Source: Balaenoptera acutorostrata
Taxonomy: Eukaryota > Chordata > Mammalia > Artiodactyla > Balaenopteridae
Length of the DNA stretch: 64,000 bases
NCBI RefSeq assembly: GCF_949987535.1
Contig: NC_080074.1
Span: 24,759,268 to 24,823,267, forward strand
Reading direction: 5' to 3'
Shown: piece by piece, positions 23,402 through 34,175 of the stretch
Layout: each line of letters opens with the position of its first letter
How positions within the stretch are numbered: position 1 is the first letter of the stretch
Notes under the pieces: model-generated
Seen by the model: the letters and a program-made list of their open reading frames with translations, nothing else
Databases searched by the model: none
Told to the model about the DNA's origin: nothing
Translations under genes and position numbers: made by a program

Positions 23402-24424
23402 AAGAAGAGGGGAAATGAAAAATACTAATGGTCTGGGCAGGAGCATACCTACACCCAGAGGTCGGGGATTAGATGGAGAAACATCTAATGGAAACACCTG
23501 GGCTTGAATCACCTAAGATAGGAAATCTGAGGCCCTTAAAAGGAGGTATAAGGGAAGAGGTTCCAGAAGGAGCATGCCAAGGACATCTTCAGGTGCGTGA
23601 GCAGCAGGAACCAGCTCTGAATTGAGGACCAAAGCTCATTAGCCATCGGAGGCCCAGAGATACATGAGGTCATATAAAGTAATCATCAGACTCACTGAGC
23701 ATGTAATACGGGAAAAAAGGAAACACGTCTCAGACAGCCCAGAAATAAACTCCAGGGACTCTTTCCAATCAAGGGATCCAACTCCCCTTTGGCTCCAAAA
23801 TGCTACCAAGAGGTAAACTGGTAAAGAAACAGAAGTCCACACCTCCCAAGTTCCATTCAAAACAGCTTTGTTTTCTATTACAGTTATTTGACAAAGTCAA
23901 ATATCATTTTCAAGACAATGAAAAAGTAAAAACAATATTAAAAACCCTCCAAAAATGAAATTATATGCCCCACTCTCTAGATTTAGCAAACATCTTTCTT
24001 CCTGCAGTGTTGTCCTTTATTAAAATCTAATACTAATGTGGGGTTAATGTGACAGCTCCGAGTACACAGATGAAGTTATAAAAGAAATTAGCTTTTATTA
24101 CTTTTCCAAAGACAAAGCAATAACTTAGAATAACAGAATGATGTTAAACTTTCTACCACTTTCCACCCTCACATTTTCCCTTTTTCTTTCTCCATATAAC
24201 AGGGAAATTTTCTTTTAAAAAAATTAAGACTCCATTTACAAGTTTACAATAGAGCAATAACTAAGAATAATACCATATTCTTTGTGACAACATCTTCTAG
24301 AGGCAGGGAAAACTGTCTTTGAAATTAGCCCCCAAATTTAACCCTATGTTTCTTACTTTTAAGTACACTGCATTAACTAACATACTGTTACACAGTACTT
24401 CCCCCTTTTGCTCATTCCCCACAG
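23402..24424. other. unassigned DNA
   Basis: No repeat or gene recognised over about 1 kb. Confidence 0.35.
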
Positions 24425-24640
24425 TTCTTTTTTTCTTTAACCTCCTGAATATCTCTCAAATCTGTTGTCTCCTTTCAGGCCTCCTCATATTTCAGATGCT
24501 GTCAATCTTCTCAAATACATCCTCCTAGCCATCAGATCGGGACCTGTGTCAAGGGAACATCTAATTTCCTCCTTCCCTGCTTAAAAAATCAACTTCCTGT
24601 CACTTAAAGAATCATGGCATCACTCTTGGGTATGCCCCAC
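24425..24640 (+). mobile_element. L2 LINE fragment
   Basis: Sense L2 ORF2-end/3' sequence: tgaatatctctcaaatctgtt, cctcctagccatcag, ttcctccttccctgcttaaa. Moderately diverged. Confidence 0.55.
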
Positions 24641-24861
24641 TTACATGTGCATCTACTTTGTCCTCGGTCCTCCCTGCCCCTCCCCCCTGTCCAACACCAC
24701 CACAACCATAGCATGGCCACCACCCAACACCACCGTCTCAACCACTACAGCTCTGGAGAGTCTATGGGTCTCTAACCCATCACGCTGTTGTAATCCCTGC
24801 ATTTTCACAACCTGTGTCTCAATTACCCTTCCTTCTTTTTTTTTTTTCTGCTATTGCTTTT

Positions 24862-25081
24862 ATTTTATTTTTTCAATTTTTAATTGAACTATAGTTGATT
24901 TACAATGTTGTGTCAATCTCTGCTGTATAGCAAATGACTCAGTTATACACATACTTTTTTTTAATATTCTTTTCCATTTTGGTTTATCACAGGATATTGA
25001 ATATAGTTCCCTGTGCTATACAGTAGGACCGTGTTGTTTATCCATTCTAAATGTAATAGTTTGCACCTACCAATCCCACGT
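24862..25081 (-). mobile_element. second L1 3' tail fragment nested in the A-rich tail of the larger L1
   Basis: About 220 bp of an L1 3' end of a different subfamily, with taattgaactatagttgatt, tatcacaggatattgaatat and tgctatacagtaggacc. It is bracketed by the direct repeat ctattgctttt at 24851-24861 and 25082-25092, suggesting its own insertion by target-primed reverse transcription. It could alternatively have been carried along as part of a 3' transduction. Confidence 0.75.
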
Positions 25082-25464
25082 CTATTGCTTTTTTTTTTCA
25101 TTTTTTTAACATCTTTATTGGAGTATGATTGCATTACAATGGTGTGTTAGTTTCTGCTGTATAACAAAGTGAATCAGCTATACGTATACATATATCTCCA
25201 TATCCCCTCCCTCTTGCATCTCCCTCCCACCCTCCCTATCCCACCCCTCTAGGTGGTCACAAAGCACCGAGCTGATCTCCCTGTGCTATGCAGCTGCTTC
25301 CCACTAGCTATTTTACATATGGTAGTGTATATAAATCCATGCCACTCTCTCACTTCGTCCCAACTTACCCTTCCCCCTCCCCATGTCCTCAAGTCCATTC
25401 TCTATGTCTGCATCCTTATTCCTGTCCTGCCCCTAGGTTCTTCAGAACCATTTTTTATTTTAAG

Positions 25465-28126
25465 GTTCCGTATATATGTGTTACCATACGGTATTTGTTT
25501 TCTTCTTTCTGACTTACTTCACCCTGTATGACAGACTCTAGGTCCATCCACCTCACTACAAATAACTCAATTTCATTTCCTTTTATGGCTGAGTAATATT
25601 CTATTGTATATGTGTGCCACATCTTCTTTATCCATTCATCTGTTGATGGACACTTAGGTTGCTTCCATGTCCTGGCTATTGTAAATAGAGCTGCAATGAA
25701 AGTTGTGGTACGTGACTCTTTTTTTAATTTATTATTTATTTATTATTTTTATTTATGGCTGTGTTGGGTCTTCGTTTCTGTGCGAGGGCTTTCTCCAGTT
25801 GCGGCAAGTGGGGGCCACTCTTCATCGGGGCGTGCGGGCCTCTCACTATCGCGGCCTCTCTTGTTGCAGAGCACAGGCTCCAGACGCTCAGGCGCAGTAG
25901 TTGTGGCTCACGGGCCCAGTTGCTCCACGGCATGTGGGATCTTCCCAGACCAGGGCTCGAACCCACGTCCCCTGCATTGGCAGGCAGATTCTCAACCACT
26001 GTGCCACCAGGGAAGCCGCCGTGACTCTTTTTGACTTATGGTTTTCTCAGGGTATATGCCCAGTAGTGGGATTGCTGGGTCGTATGGTAGTTCTATTTTT
26101 AGTTTTTTAAGGAACCTCCATACTGTTCTCCATAGTGGCTATATCAATTTGCATTCCCACCAACAGTGCAAGAGGGTTCCCTTTTCTCCACACCCTCTCT
26201 AGCATTTATTGTTTGTAGATGTTTTGATGATGGCCATTGTGACCAGTGTGAGATGACACCTCACTGTAGATTTGATTTGCATTTCTCTAAGGATTAGTGA
26301 TGTTGAGCAACCTTTCATGTCTTTGTTGGCAATCCGTATATCTTCTTTGGAGAAATGGCTATTTAGGTCTTCTGCCCATTTTTGGATTGGGTTTTTTTTT
26401 TTGATATTGAGCTGCATGAGCTGCTTGTATACTTTGGAGATTAATCCTTTGTCAGTTGCTTTGTTAGCAAACATTTTCTCCCATTATGAGGGTTGTCTTT
26501 TCATCTTGTTTATGGTTTTCTTTGCTGTGCAAAAGCTTTTAAGTTTCATTAGGTCCCATTTGTTTATTTTTGTTTTTATTTCCATTACTCTAGGAGATGG
26601 GTCAAAAAGGATCTTGCTGTGATTTATGTCATACAGTGTTCTGCCTATGTTCTCCTCTAAGAGTTTTATAGTGTCTGGTCTTACATTTAGGTCTTTAATC
26701 GATTTTGAGTTTATTTTTGTGTATGGTGGTAGGGAGTTTTCTAATTTCATTCTTTTACATGTAGCTGTCCAGTTTTCCCAGCACCACTTATTGAAGAGGC
26801 TGTCTTTCCTCCATTGTATATTCTTGCCTCCTTTATCAAAGATAAGGTGACCATATGTCTGTGGGTTTATCTCTGAGCTTACTATCCTATTTCATTGATC
26901 TATATTTCTGTTTTTGGGCCAGTACCATACTGTCTTGATTACTGTAGCTGTGTAGTATAGTGTGAAGTCAGGGAGCCTGATTCCTCCAGCTCTGTTTTTC
27001 TTTACCAGATTGCTTTGGCTATTCAGGGTCTTTTGTGTTTCCATACAAATTGTGAAATTTTTTGTTCTAGTTCTTTGAAAAATGCATTGGTAGTTCAATA
27101 GGGATTGCATGAATCTGTACATTGCTTTGGGAAGTATAGTCATTTTCACAATGTTGATTCTTCCAATCCAAGAACATGGCATATCTCTCCATCCATTTGT
27201 ATCATCTTTAATTTCTTTCATCAGTATCTTACAGTTTTCTGCATACAGGTCTTTTGTCTCCTTAGGTAGGTTTATTCCTAGGTATTTTATTCTTTTTGTT
27301 GCAATGGTTAAGTGGCAGTGTTTCCTTACTTTCAGATTTTTCATCATTAGTGTATAGCAATGCAAGAGATTTCTGTGCATTAATTTTGTATCCTGCTACT
27401 TTACCAAATTCATTGATTAGCTCTAGTAGTTTTCTGGTAGCATCTTTAGGATTCTCTAAGTATCATGTCATCTGCAAACAGTGACACTTTTACTTCTCCT
27501 TTTCCGATTTGGATTCCTTTTATTTCTTTTTCTTCTCTGATTGCTGTGGCTAAAACTTCCAAAACTATGTTGAATAATAGTGGTGACAGTGGGCAACCTT
27601 GTCTTGTTCCTATTCTTAGAGGAAATGCTTTCAGTTTTTCACCACTGAGAACGATGTTGGCTGTGGGTTTGTCATATATGGCCTTTAATACGTTGACGTA
27701 AGTTCCCTCTACGCCTACTTTCTGGAGGGTTTTTATCATAAATGAGTTTTGACTTTTGTCGAAAGCTTTTTCCGCATCTATTGAGATTATCATATGGTTT
27801 TTATCCTTCAGTTTGTTAATATGATGTATCACATTGATTGATTTGTGTATATTGAAGAATCCTTGCATTCCTGGGATGAGCCCCATTTGATCATGTTGTA
27901 TGATCCTTTTAATGTGCTGTTGGATTCTGTTTGCTAGTATTTTGTTGAGGATTTTTACATCTATGTTCATCAGTGATATTGGCCTGTAGTTTTCCTTTTA
28001 TGTGACATCTTTGTCTGGTTTTGGTATCAGGGTGATGGTGGACTCGTAGAATGAGTTTGGGAGTGTTTGGGAGTGTTCCTCCCTCTGCTATATTTTGGAA
28101 GAGTTTGAGAAGGATAGGTGTTAGCT
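25465..28126 (-). pseudogene. L1 ORF2 reverse transcriptase remnant
   Basis: Broken ORF2 spread over several frames on the minus strand. The longest frame (27970 down to 27446, 174 codons) covers the reverse transcriptase core, including an AFD motif (IDAEKAFDK), TRQGCPLSP and the catalytic FADDM motif at 27478-27464. Further frames at 27380-26892, 26750-26484 and 26474-26199 carry the downstream connection and C-terminal parts. The C-terminal end is interrupted by a CHR SINE. The endonuclease domain is missing because of the internal deletion. A small tandem duplication (gtttgggagt) lies at 28057-28076. Confidence 0.9.
25724..26019 (-). mobile_element. long CHR-2-type SINE inserted in L1 ORF2, with target duplication
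   Basis: Antisense CHR SINE: T/A-rich tail at 25724-25753, then ggctgtgttgggtcttcgtt, a conserved CpG-bearing body, and the tRNA-like head ending ccaccagggaagcc. The B box is readable as gggctcgaaccc in reverse at about 25952-25963. Flanked by cgtgactcttttt at 25711-25723 and 26020-26032. The frames across it (25612-26034 and others) are not genes. It must be younger than the L1 it interrupts. Confidence 0.95.
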
Positions 28127-28649
28127 TCAGGCTGTGTTCATGCAGCCAACCCCAGTCCTCTCCCTGGGATCTGGACTCCGAAGCCCAAGCCTCAGCTCCC
28201 AGCCCCCACCCGTCCCGGCGGGTGAGCAGACAAGCCTCTCAGGCTGGTGAGTGCTGGTAGGCACTGATCCTCTGTGCAGGAATCTCTCTGCTTTGCCCTC
28301 TGCACCCTTGTTGCTAGGCTCTCCTCCTTGGCTCTGAAGCTTCGCCCCTGCCCACTCCCCATTTCCACCAGTGAAAGGGCTTCCTAATGTGTGGAAACTT
28401 TTCCTCCTTCCCAGCTCCCTCCCAGAGGCGCAGGTCCCGTCCCTATTCTTTTGTCTCTGTTTTTTCTTTTTCCTTTTGCCCTACCCAAGAACTTGGGGAG
28501 TTTCTTGCCTTTTGGGAAGTCTGAGGTCTTCTGACAGCATTCGGTAGGTGTTCTGTAGGAGCCGTTCCACATGCAGATGTATATCTGATGTATCTGTGGG
28601 GAGGAAGGTGATCTCCATGTCTTACTCCTCCACCATCTTGAAGGTCTCC
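28127..28649 (-). promoter_or_regulatory. L1 5'UTR fragment (outer promoter end)
   Basis: About 520 bp corresponding to the start of the L1 5'UTR on the minus strand, GC-richer than its surroundings. In active L1s this region holds the RNA polymerase II internal promoter. Here it is cut by the fusion to ORF2 at 28126/28127, and no test of activity is possible from sequence. Confidence 0.75.
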
Positions 28650-28663
28650 TTACCCTTCCTTCT

Positions 28664-28860
28664 ATAACAAATAGTTATAGAGCTCTTATCATGTGCCATG
28701 TCTTATTCAATACTTTATGAGTATTAACTCATTTAATCATTATATCCTTGTGAGAAAGATACTATTATTGTCCTCATTTTATTGAGGAGGACACCTAAGT
28801 ACAGATCAGTTAGGAAACTTGTCCAGAGTCACACAGCCAGTAAATTGGTGGGAGAAGAAA
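28664..28860 (-). mobile_element. MIR SINE
   Basis: Antisense MIR: gagtattaactcatttaatc, atactattattgtcctcatt, aaacttgtccagagtcac, acagccagtaaattgg. Lies just outside the L1 target duplication, so the L1 inserted at its edge. Confidence 0.85.
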
Positions 28861-28884
28861 GGAAGCATGATTCAAACTCAGACA

Positions 28885-29150
28885 TTCCAGCTCTTCATCC
28901 ATACACTGCATGGCCTCTCTCTGCTTCTTCAGTCCCTCATTCTGTGTCATCTCCTCTGCAAAGCTTTCTCTGAGGACCTCAATTGCTCATCAATCCCTCC
29001 TATGTAGCTCATGAAGAGACTTATTACATGATAACTATCACAACTCTTCTTCTCATTTTAGACCATAAATTACTAGAAGGCAGACACCATAATTCATCAT
29101 GGTATCCTAACACAGGTGCTCAATACCTATTTGACAAATGACCCAGTAAG
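28885..29150 (+). mobile_element. L2 LINE 3' end
   Basis: Sense L2: gcaaagctttctctgagga, ccataaattactagaaggc, tgctcaatacctatttgac. Typical L2 3' terminal order. Confidence 0.65.
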
Positions 29151-29339
29151 GATGACAGATAGCCTTATTATATGTTCCACAGTTGGTATAAGAAGAAATT
29201 CAAAGAAATTGGAACCTAAGGATTACTTGGTTCTTTTAGCATTTAATGTGTCCAGCAAACATTATACCTAAGCCATAAACTGCAGGCAAAACTTGCATGC
29301 ATGTCCCTACCCCATTCTCAGTAGCTCTGTTACATAGAT

Positions 29340-29540
29340 CAGTACTGTCGAAGAGGGTGTTCTGAGAGCCTAGAAATGCTCTATATCTGCACTGTCCAGA
29401 GGGTGGCCATGTGCCTGTCGATCGCTTGGCTAGAGAGTCTGAGAAACTGCATTTTTTGTTTTACTTTAATTATTTGAAATTTAAATAATCACATGTAGCT
29501 AGTGGCTAACATATTGTACTGTGCATGTCTGGACCACTGA
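29340..29540. mobile_element. hAT-Charlie-like MITE, family unassigned
   Basis: Contains ctatatctgcactgtccag, an A+T-rich centre, and acatgtagctagtggctaac with a closing tactgtgcatgtctgga. This follows the layout of a common mammalian hAT MITE with CAGTGCTGTCC-type ends. Quite diverged. Confidence 0.5.
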
Positions 29541-29627
29541 CAAACTACAAAGTGGCAGAGCACAGAGCAGTGAAGGGAAATAGGATGTGGAAAGTAGGAA
29601 AGAATATGCAAAGAACACTCGGTGCTG

Positions 29628-29735
29628 GGGTGACCACCTGCCCAGTTTGACTGGGACCATGGAGTTTCATGGGACTTTCAACGCTCAAAATATGACAGTC
29701 CCAGCAAACTGGAACCATTGGTAAACCTACTCAGT
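29628..29735. mobile_element. short palindromic MITE-like element
   Basis: The two halves form an imperfect inverted repeat: cccagtttgactggga on the left and tcccagcaaactgga on the right, with further partial pairing outwards (gaccacctg and accattggt). This is typical of a nonautonomous DNA transposon; the family is not assigned. Confidence 0.5.
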
Positions 29736-31449
29736 GCCTAGGAGGAGCTAAGAGAAGATTCCACACAAGAACTAAAGAAGCTGAAGCAGGAGATGGAGTA
29801 GGATAAAGACTGAGATTGGGACACAGTGAAGATAAAAACACATGATGGTTGGGAAGAAGGTCATTGTCTTGGAAGCCCTATATTCCTCAGATTTCCATGC
29901 ATCTGCAGATTCCAACACCCAGGTTCTAGTGTAGAGATTTCAAACAAGTGTGTATAACTTCCTTTTATACCTGCTTTTTTTTCAAATACACGTGCTTCAT
30001 TTTACTCATCTGTCTCTTAGTTGGGGAAATCAAGAAGACAGCCTACTCAGCTCTTTTTGATCTGTCATTTAAATTTCCATTCTCATCCTATAATCTGTTA
30101 ATCTTTCCAGTATCTCAGTGCAAGGCTGAATTAAATTCCCATATTGAATCCCAACATGAAAGGCATTTCTTTGTGAGCAGCTCAATATAATGTTCTTCTA
30201 AATGACATTTAAAGCGTTCAGCTCAGTAATGGAATGATAAAGAAGGGCACCCGGTGTTAGTACACATCAGTAAAAAGAACATTTTTTTATTAGTCAGAAA
30301 CTAAAAAGATAGAACAAGATAATTAAAAAAGAAAAAGCTTATGCCTGCTAGACTGCCACAGGAGTATTATGACTCAAAGTGTAACAGTCACTGAATTCCT
30401 GCAGGAATCTTTCTTAAAAAGACATCAAAGTCTGAGTCATGCCACATTAACCACCAATGGCCAAAGAAAGTTCGAATGCCACTGGAAAAGTTAAATATTA
30501 GACTTTCCCTGAAACATTTAAACTCAGAGAAGTAGGTATTGCAGTTGTCATACCGACTTGTGTGCATTCTTTACAGGCTTCCAAACCCATCTTTGTACCC
30601 CCCTTCTGTTGCTATGGTAACCCAAATAAATTCTCTCCTGAGATTCATTTCTCTCAGATGCCAATGCATCAGGTCAAGCAGGCAGGCTAGCAAATAATGC
30701 CCTGGCCCTAAACATTCTCACTCTCCAGGCAGCCACAAAGAGCTCTTCCTCCACATATCCCACCCCATTTCAACATTTTCAAAGCTATAATTCCATTAGA
30801 TTGAGAAAAAAATATTCTATGCTTTGGTACTTCTTTTATTTGTCTAACCAACGAGAGGAACCCCTGCAAAAGGCGAAAACTAAGGAGCTAAAAGTAAGAA
30901 ATTCTCCTAACATCCACTTCATCACTCTTATGTTCACCAATGAGACCTGAATGAGAGTTCTCAGTGGAATAAAGAGAAATCCAAGCACTCTCACTGTCTG
31001 ACCTCCATATAGCACTAGTAGATAAGTTGTTTAGTACTTAGAATTAGGCACCGGGGAGATGGTTGTGGGGAAGACTGAGGTATTACCAAAAAATTTTTGA
31101 AAGAAAGCACTTGATTCATAGAAAATATGCAGACATAATTCTAGAGAAAAAGGCTTCAGCCTTTTTGTCATTGGAGATGCTATCGTTTAAAGCCTCTAGA
31201 GTTTGGGCACCCTCCCCTTCATATATGTTAAATACTTATTGCATATGGTGCAAATATTTCTCAAGATAGAGCAGCCAGCCAGAGAAGCAGCATTTCACAA
31301 TGACAGTATCTATGTAACAGGAGACAAAGAAATGTTACCTGCATTCCCTAAAAATCTAAGTCTATTAATTTTACCCAGAGATGAACAACATTTTGACCTC
31401 AAAACTAATACAAGACACCCAATAAGAAAGGGTGATTTGGGCATTCTAC
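29736..31449. other. unassigned DNA
   Basis: No repeat family recognised over 1.7 kb. Frames at 29948-30190, 31063-31269 and 31203-31463 have no recognisable domain. Confidence 0.35.
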
Positions 31450-31680
31450 TCTGGAGCTGCTAGTAATAGCAGCTCACACTATGAACACTTAGTCTTTGTC
31501 CCTTAGTAATGCCTCACCGCAATCCTATTAAGGTTATTACCCCCATTTTCTAGATGATGAAACTGAGGCACAGAGGTATAAATAACTTGCCAAGAGTCAC
31601 ACAGCCAAGAAGAATTGGTACTGGGGTTTAAATCTCAGCTCAACTGTCTGGGCTTGCTACACCCATGCTCTACAGTCCCC
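31450..31680 (-). mobile_element. MIR SINE
   Basis: Antisense MIR, well preserved: cccccattttctagatgatg, aaactgaggcacagaggta, gagtcacacagccaag, ggggtttaaatctcagctc. Confidence 0.9.
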
Positions 31681-33984
31681 AAGGGTCCCCAATGCACTTG
31701 GACAAACCAAACCTTGACTAGAGATTTTCTACCATCAAATGCCTCTATATCACTATCTATCTTCCACCTCTCAACGCACATCCCCCCTCCCTGTCTCTCT
31801 CTCCCTCCATCTCCCAGTGCTGCTAGATGAGAGCATCAGGGGCCAGATGTTCTCTGGGGCGTTAGCGCTGCTGGGACAAGACATGACTCCTCTACCAACT
31901 CTGTGGTCCAGAAGAGCTGAAACTCTCAGGAGCCAGAGACCACATGCCAGAGGAAGTTTTCACTGAGCCCAGGAGAGCAGCCAGAGGATACCATCATCCT
32001 GGAAGGATGACTTGGACAGGAGTGGTGAGACCAGGAAGACACAAAGCAGCACGTCTACACCTTCTATTTTGATGCCATGGTTTCCCCAGAAGCAGTAAGA
32101 AAGAGAGGATTGGCCACTCCCACACATGTAGTCAGGGACTTTGGTCAGACTGTAGGGAGAGGGTGATTCAACCCCAGGGTTGGATAAAGCAGAATGGAAA
32201 GCTTTGAGCAGACAAATAACAAGTGCAATGAGATTAGAAGAATTCAAAGAGAATAAATAAGAGCAAAGGAGAGCAAGTGAGCAAGTCAGTCCATAACGAG
32301 GCCCCTCCGCGCCTGCCCTTCCCAGGCTCTGGGTCCACACGGTGAACTCAGCAAGGGCCTGGCTATCCTTCCCTGTTCATCGGCTCCTTAGCACTTGCTC
32401 CCTCCCTTCTCTCCACCACAGGTTTAAACCGAGTTTGGTATTTTGAGGGTCAGCATGGGTATTTTTCAGGGGTTTTTGAATACTATTAACCTTTTCTTAT
32501 AAACCACTGTCTTTTTTCTTCCTAGGAATTCAACACTATATATGCTGGAGAGTCTTTGGTCTTGAAATGCCAGTTGGATTTCTTAATGGCCATCCCGGCA
32601 AATGGGACTGAAATGTGAAGAAATTTGCCTTAAAGGCAGCTAACTTTTGGAAGAGAATACATCTATTCTATATACCAAGGGATACCTGTTTTCAACATCA
32701 AAGGGGTTACAAACATCCCTATTCCTCCCCAAAGGACAGCTGGGAATCTTATAAGCAGAGTCCTAGCACGACTTACTTGTTAGCCTTTGCCGACCGGGGC
32801 AAAAAGTGTCTCATCAACGGGACTTGGGGTTTCGAGTAACTGCCTCTTAAGTGGACTCAGCTCTTAACCTGGATTTCACATTTTCCTCCTTCATTACAAA
32901 TGATTTAATTTCTCAAGAATTAAATTATTTTTTAGAGTTCTTCTAAATTAAATGAAGAGTAAATAAAAAGGCCTTAGACAAAAACTGAGTAATTTTATTA
33001 GGAATATGATAAATGTGATAGGTTGCAGTAGCCTGAAAATCCCATTATATGCAATTAAGGAGCTACATTAATATAACTGTAGACTTCCTAGCATTTTAGC
33101 CGAGCACATACAATATTTACAGATAATTGCATGGTAAGGGGGAAAATGCAAGCTGTGCTTCTAGCATGCACGTGACTCACGTCAAATTAAAACCTGGCTG
33201 GGTTTCTCCTTGAGTTATTATCTGTAAAAAGCTTAGTTTCTTTCTTTTCAAGATGGGAAAATGCACAGGTATGCAAACGAAATGCTTCCTGTTAAGAACG
33301 ATACAAAGTGCAATGAAATTACAGATGCTATTAAAATAAAGTAATAGTCATTTGGATAGTACTAATTTGTACTATCCGAATTTGTAACTCTTTGAGTAGA
33401 GCTTTACTGAACAACAAAAAAAAAACAACAAAATCTAAGGCAAATTAATACTGTAAACAGTATGCAAGAGGGCAGGTAACCTACTGTTACATTTATGAGA
33501 CCTCTGATATAAACACAGTTTGCATAAAAATGAGGCTAAAACTACAAAAACATCAATGAATGACAGGAAGATATCACTGAAAAAGTGCTCAACTAGGCCG
33601 AAAGAAATCTGAGTTCAGAAATCTGAGTTCATACTCTTGAAGCAGGCCCTGCAGGACAAATTTATTTTTAAATACCTAAACTTTTCATTCAAGTTTATCT
33701 ACACTCAGATATGATAGGGGAATAACATGGGCCAGACACCTTCAACATATCAGGAAATGTGAGAGCCACTTTCACATATACTGAATATGCTGGCCATATG
33801 GGTATGCTCTATTGGGGAAAAAAAATTACCAAATGGAGTTTCTGCAGGGCTAATTTTACATTAAAAGAGATTATGATCATTTAAAGCCATTTAACTTAAA
33901 TATGTGTCTAAGATCATGGTCATGATCACAGCAGGCATCATCCTAAAGCCTCCTTTTGACGACTAGATACTGCACTGAGTACAT
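31681..33984. other. unassigned DNA including an exon-like stretch
   Basis: No repeat family recognised. It contains the exon-like candidate at 32526-32615 (listed separately). The part around 33020-33240 is rich in homeodomain-like AT motifs (ttaaggagct, ataattgcatg) and looks unique; function unknown. Confidence 0.35.
32526..32618 (+). other. exon-like candidate behind a strong splice-acceptor-like site
   Basis: A long pyrimidine tract ending cttttttcttcctag at 32511-32525 is a good match to a 3' splice site. The frame that follows runs about 30 codons to a stop. Its start includes the residues AGESLVLKC, which resembles the B-strand of an immunoglobulin-like domain. There is no convincing partner cysteine or donor site, and the match may be chance. 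If real it would be a terminal exon or the remains of one. Confidence 0.2.
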
Positions 33985-34175
33985 TGGGCCCTTAACCCTC
34001 AGAAGCATGCTACAGAGAAGGCACTAGGATTATCTCCATTTTACAGATGCACAAAGTAAGCCTCAGAGAGGCTGGGCAACTTGCCCAAGGCCACCCAGCC
34101 AGCATGTGTAGGAGCCAGGACTTGAACTCAGACTCTACATTTAAAGCAATGCACAAACTGGCTTGCACATGGACT
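33985..34175 (-). mobile_element. MIR SINE
   Basis: Antisense MIR with tctccattttacagatgca, agcctcagagaggctggg, caacttgcccaaggccac, ggacttgaactcagactc. Well preserved. Confidence 0.9.

Larger units (their letters stand above)
24837..28649 (-). mobile_element. young L1 with intact 5' end but large internal deletion
   Basis: A minus-strand cetartiodactyl L1 flanked by a perfect 14-bp target duplication, ttacccttccttct, at 24823-24836 and 28650-28663. Read on its own strand it starts with the L1 5'UTR (GGAGACCTTCAAGATGG at 28649 downwards). It jumps at 28127/28126 from about 520 bp of 5'UTR straight into the reverse transcriptase region of ORF2, then runs through the ORF2 C-terminal part and 3'UTR to a composite A-rich tail. 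The rest of the 5'UTR, ORF1 and the endonuclease part of ORF2 are absent. A CHR SINE (25724-26019) and an extra L1 tail (24862-25081) lie inside it. It is dead: ORF2 is broken by frameshifts and stops. Confidence 0.9.

Noticed and set aside
25612..26034. 140-codon frame with overlapping partners
   Set aside because: It reads across a CHR SINE and L1 3' sequence in antisense, so it is an artefact of repeat sequence. The same holds for 52782-53160.
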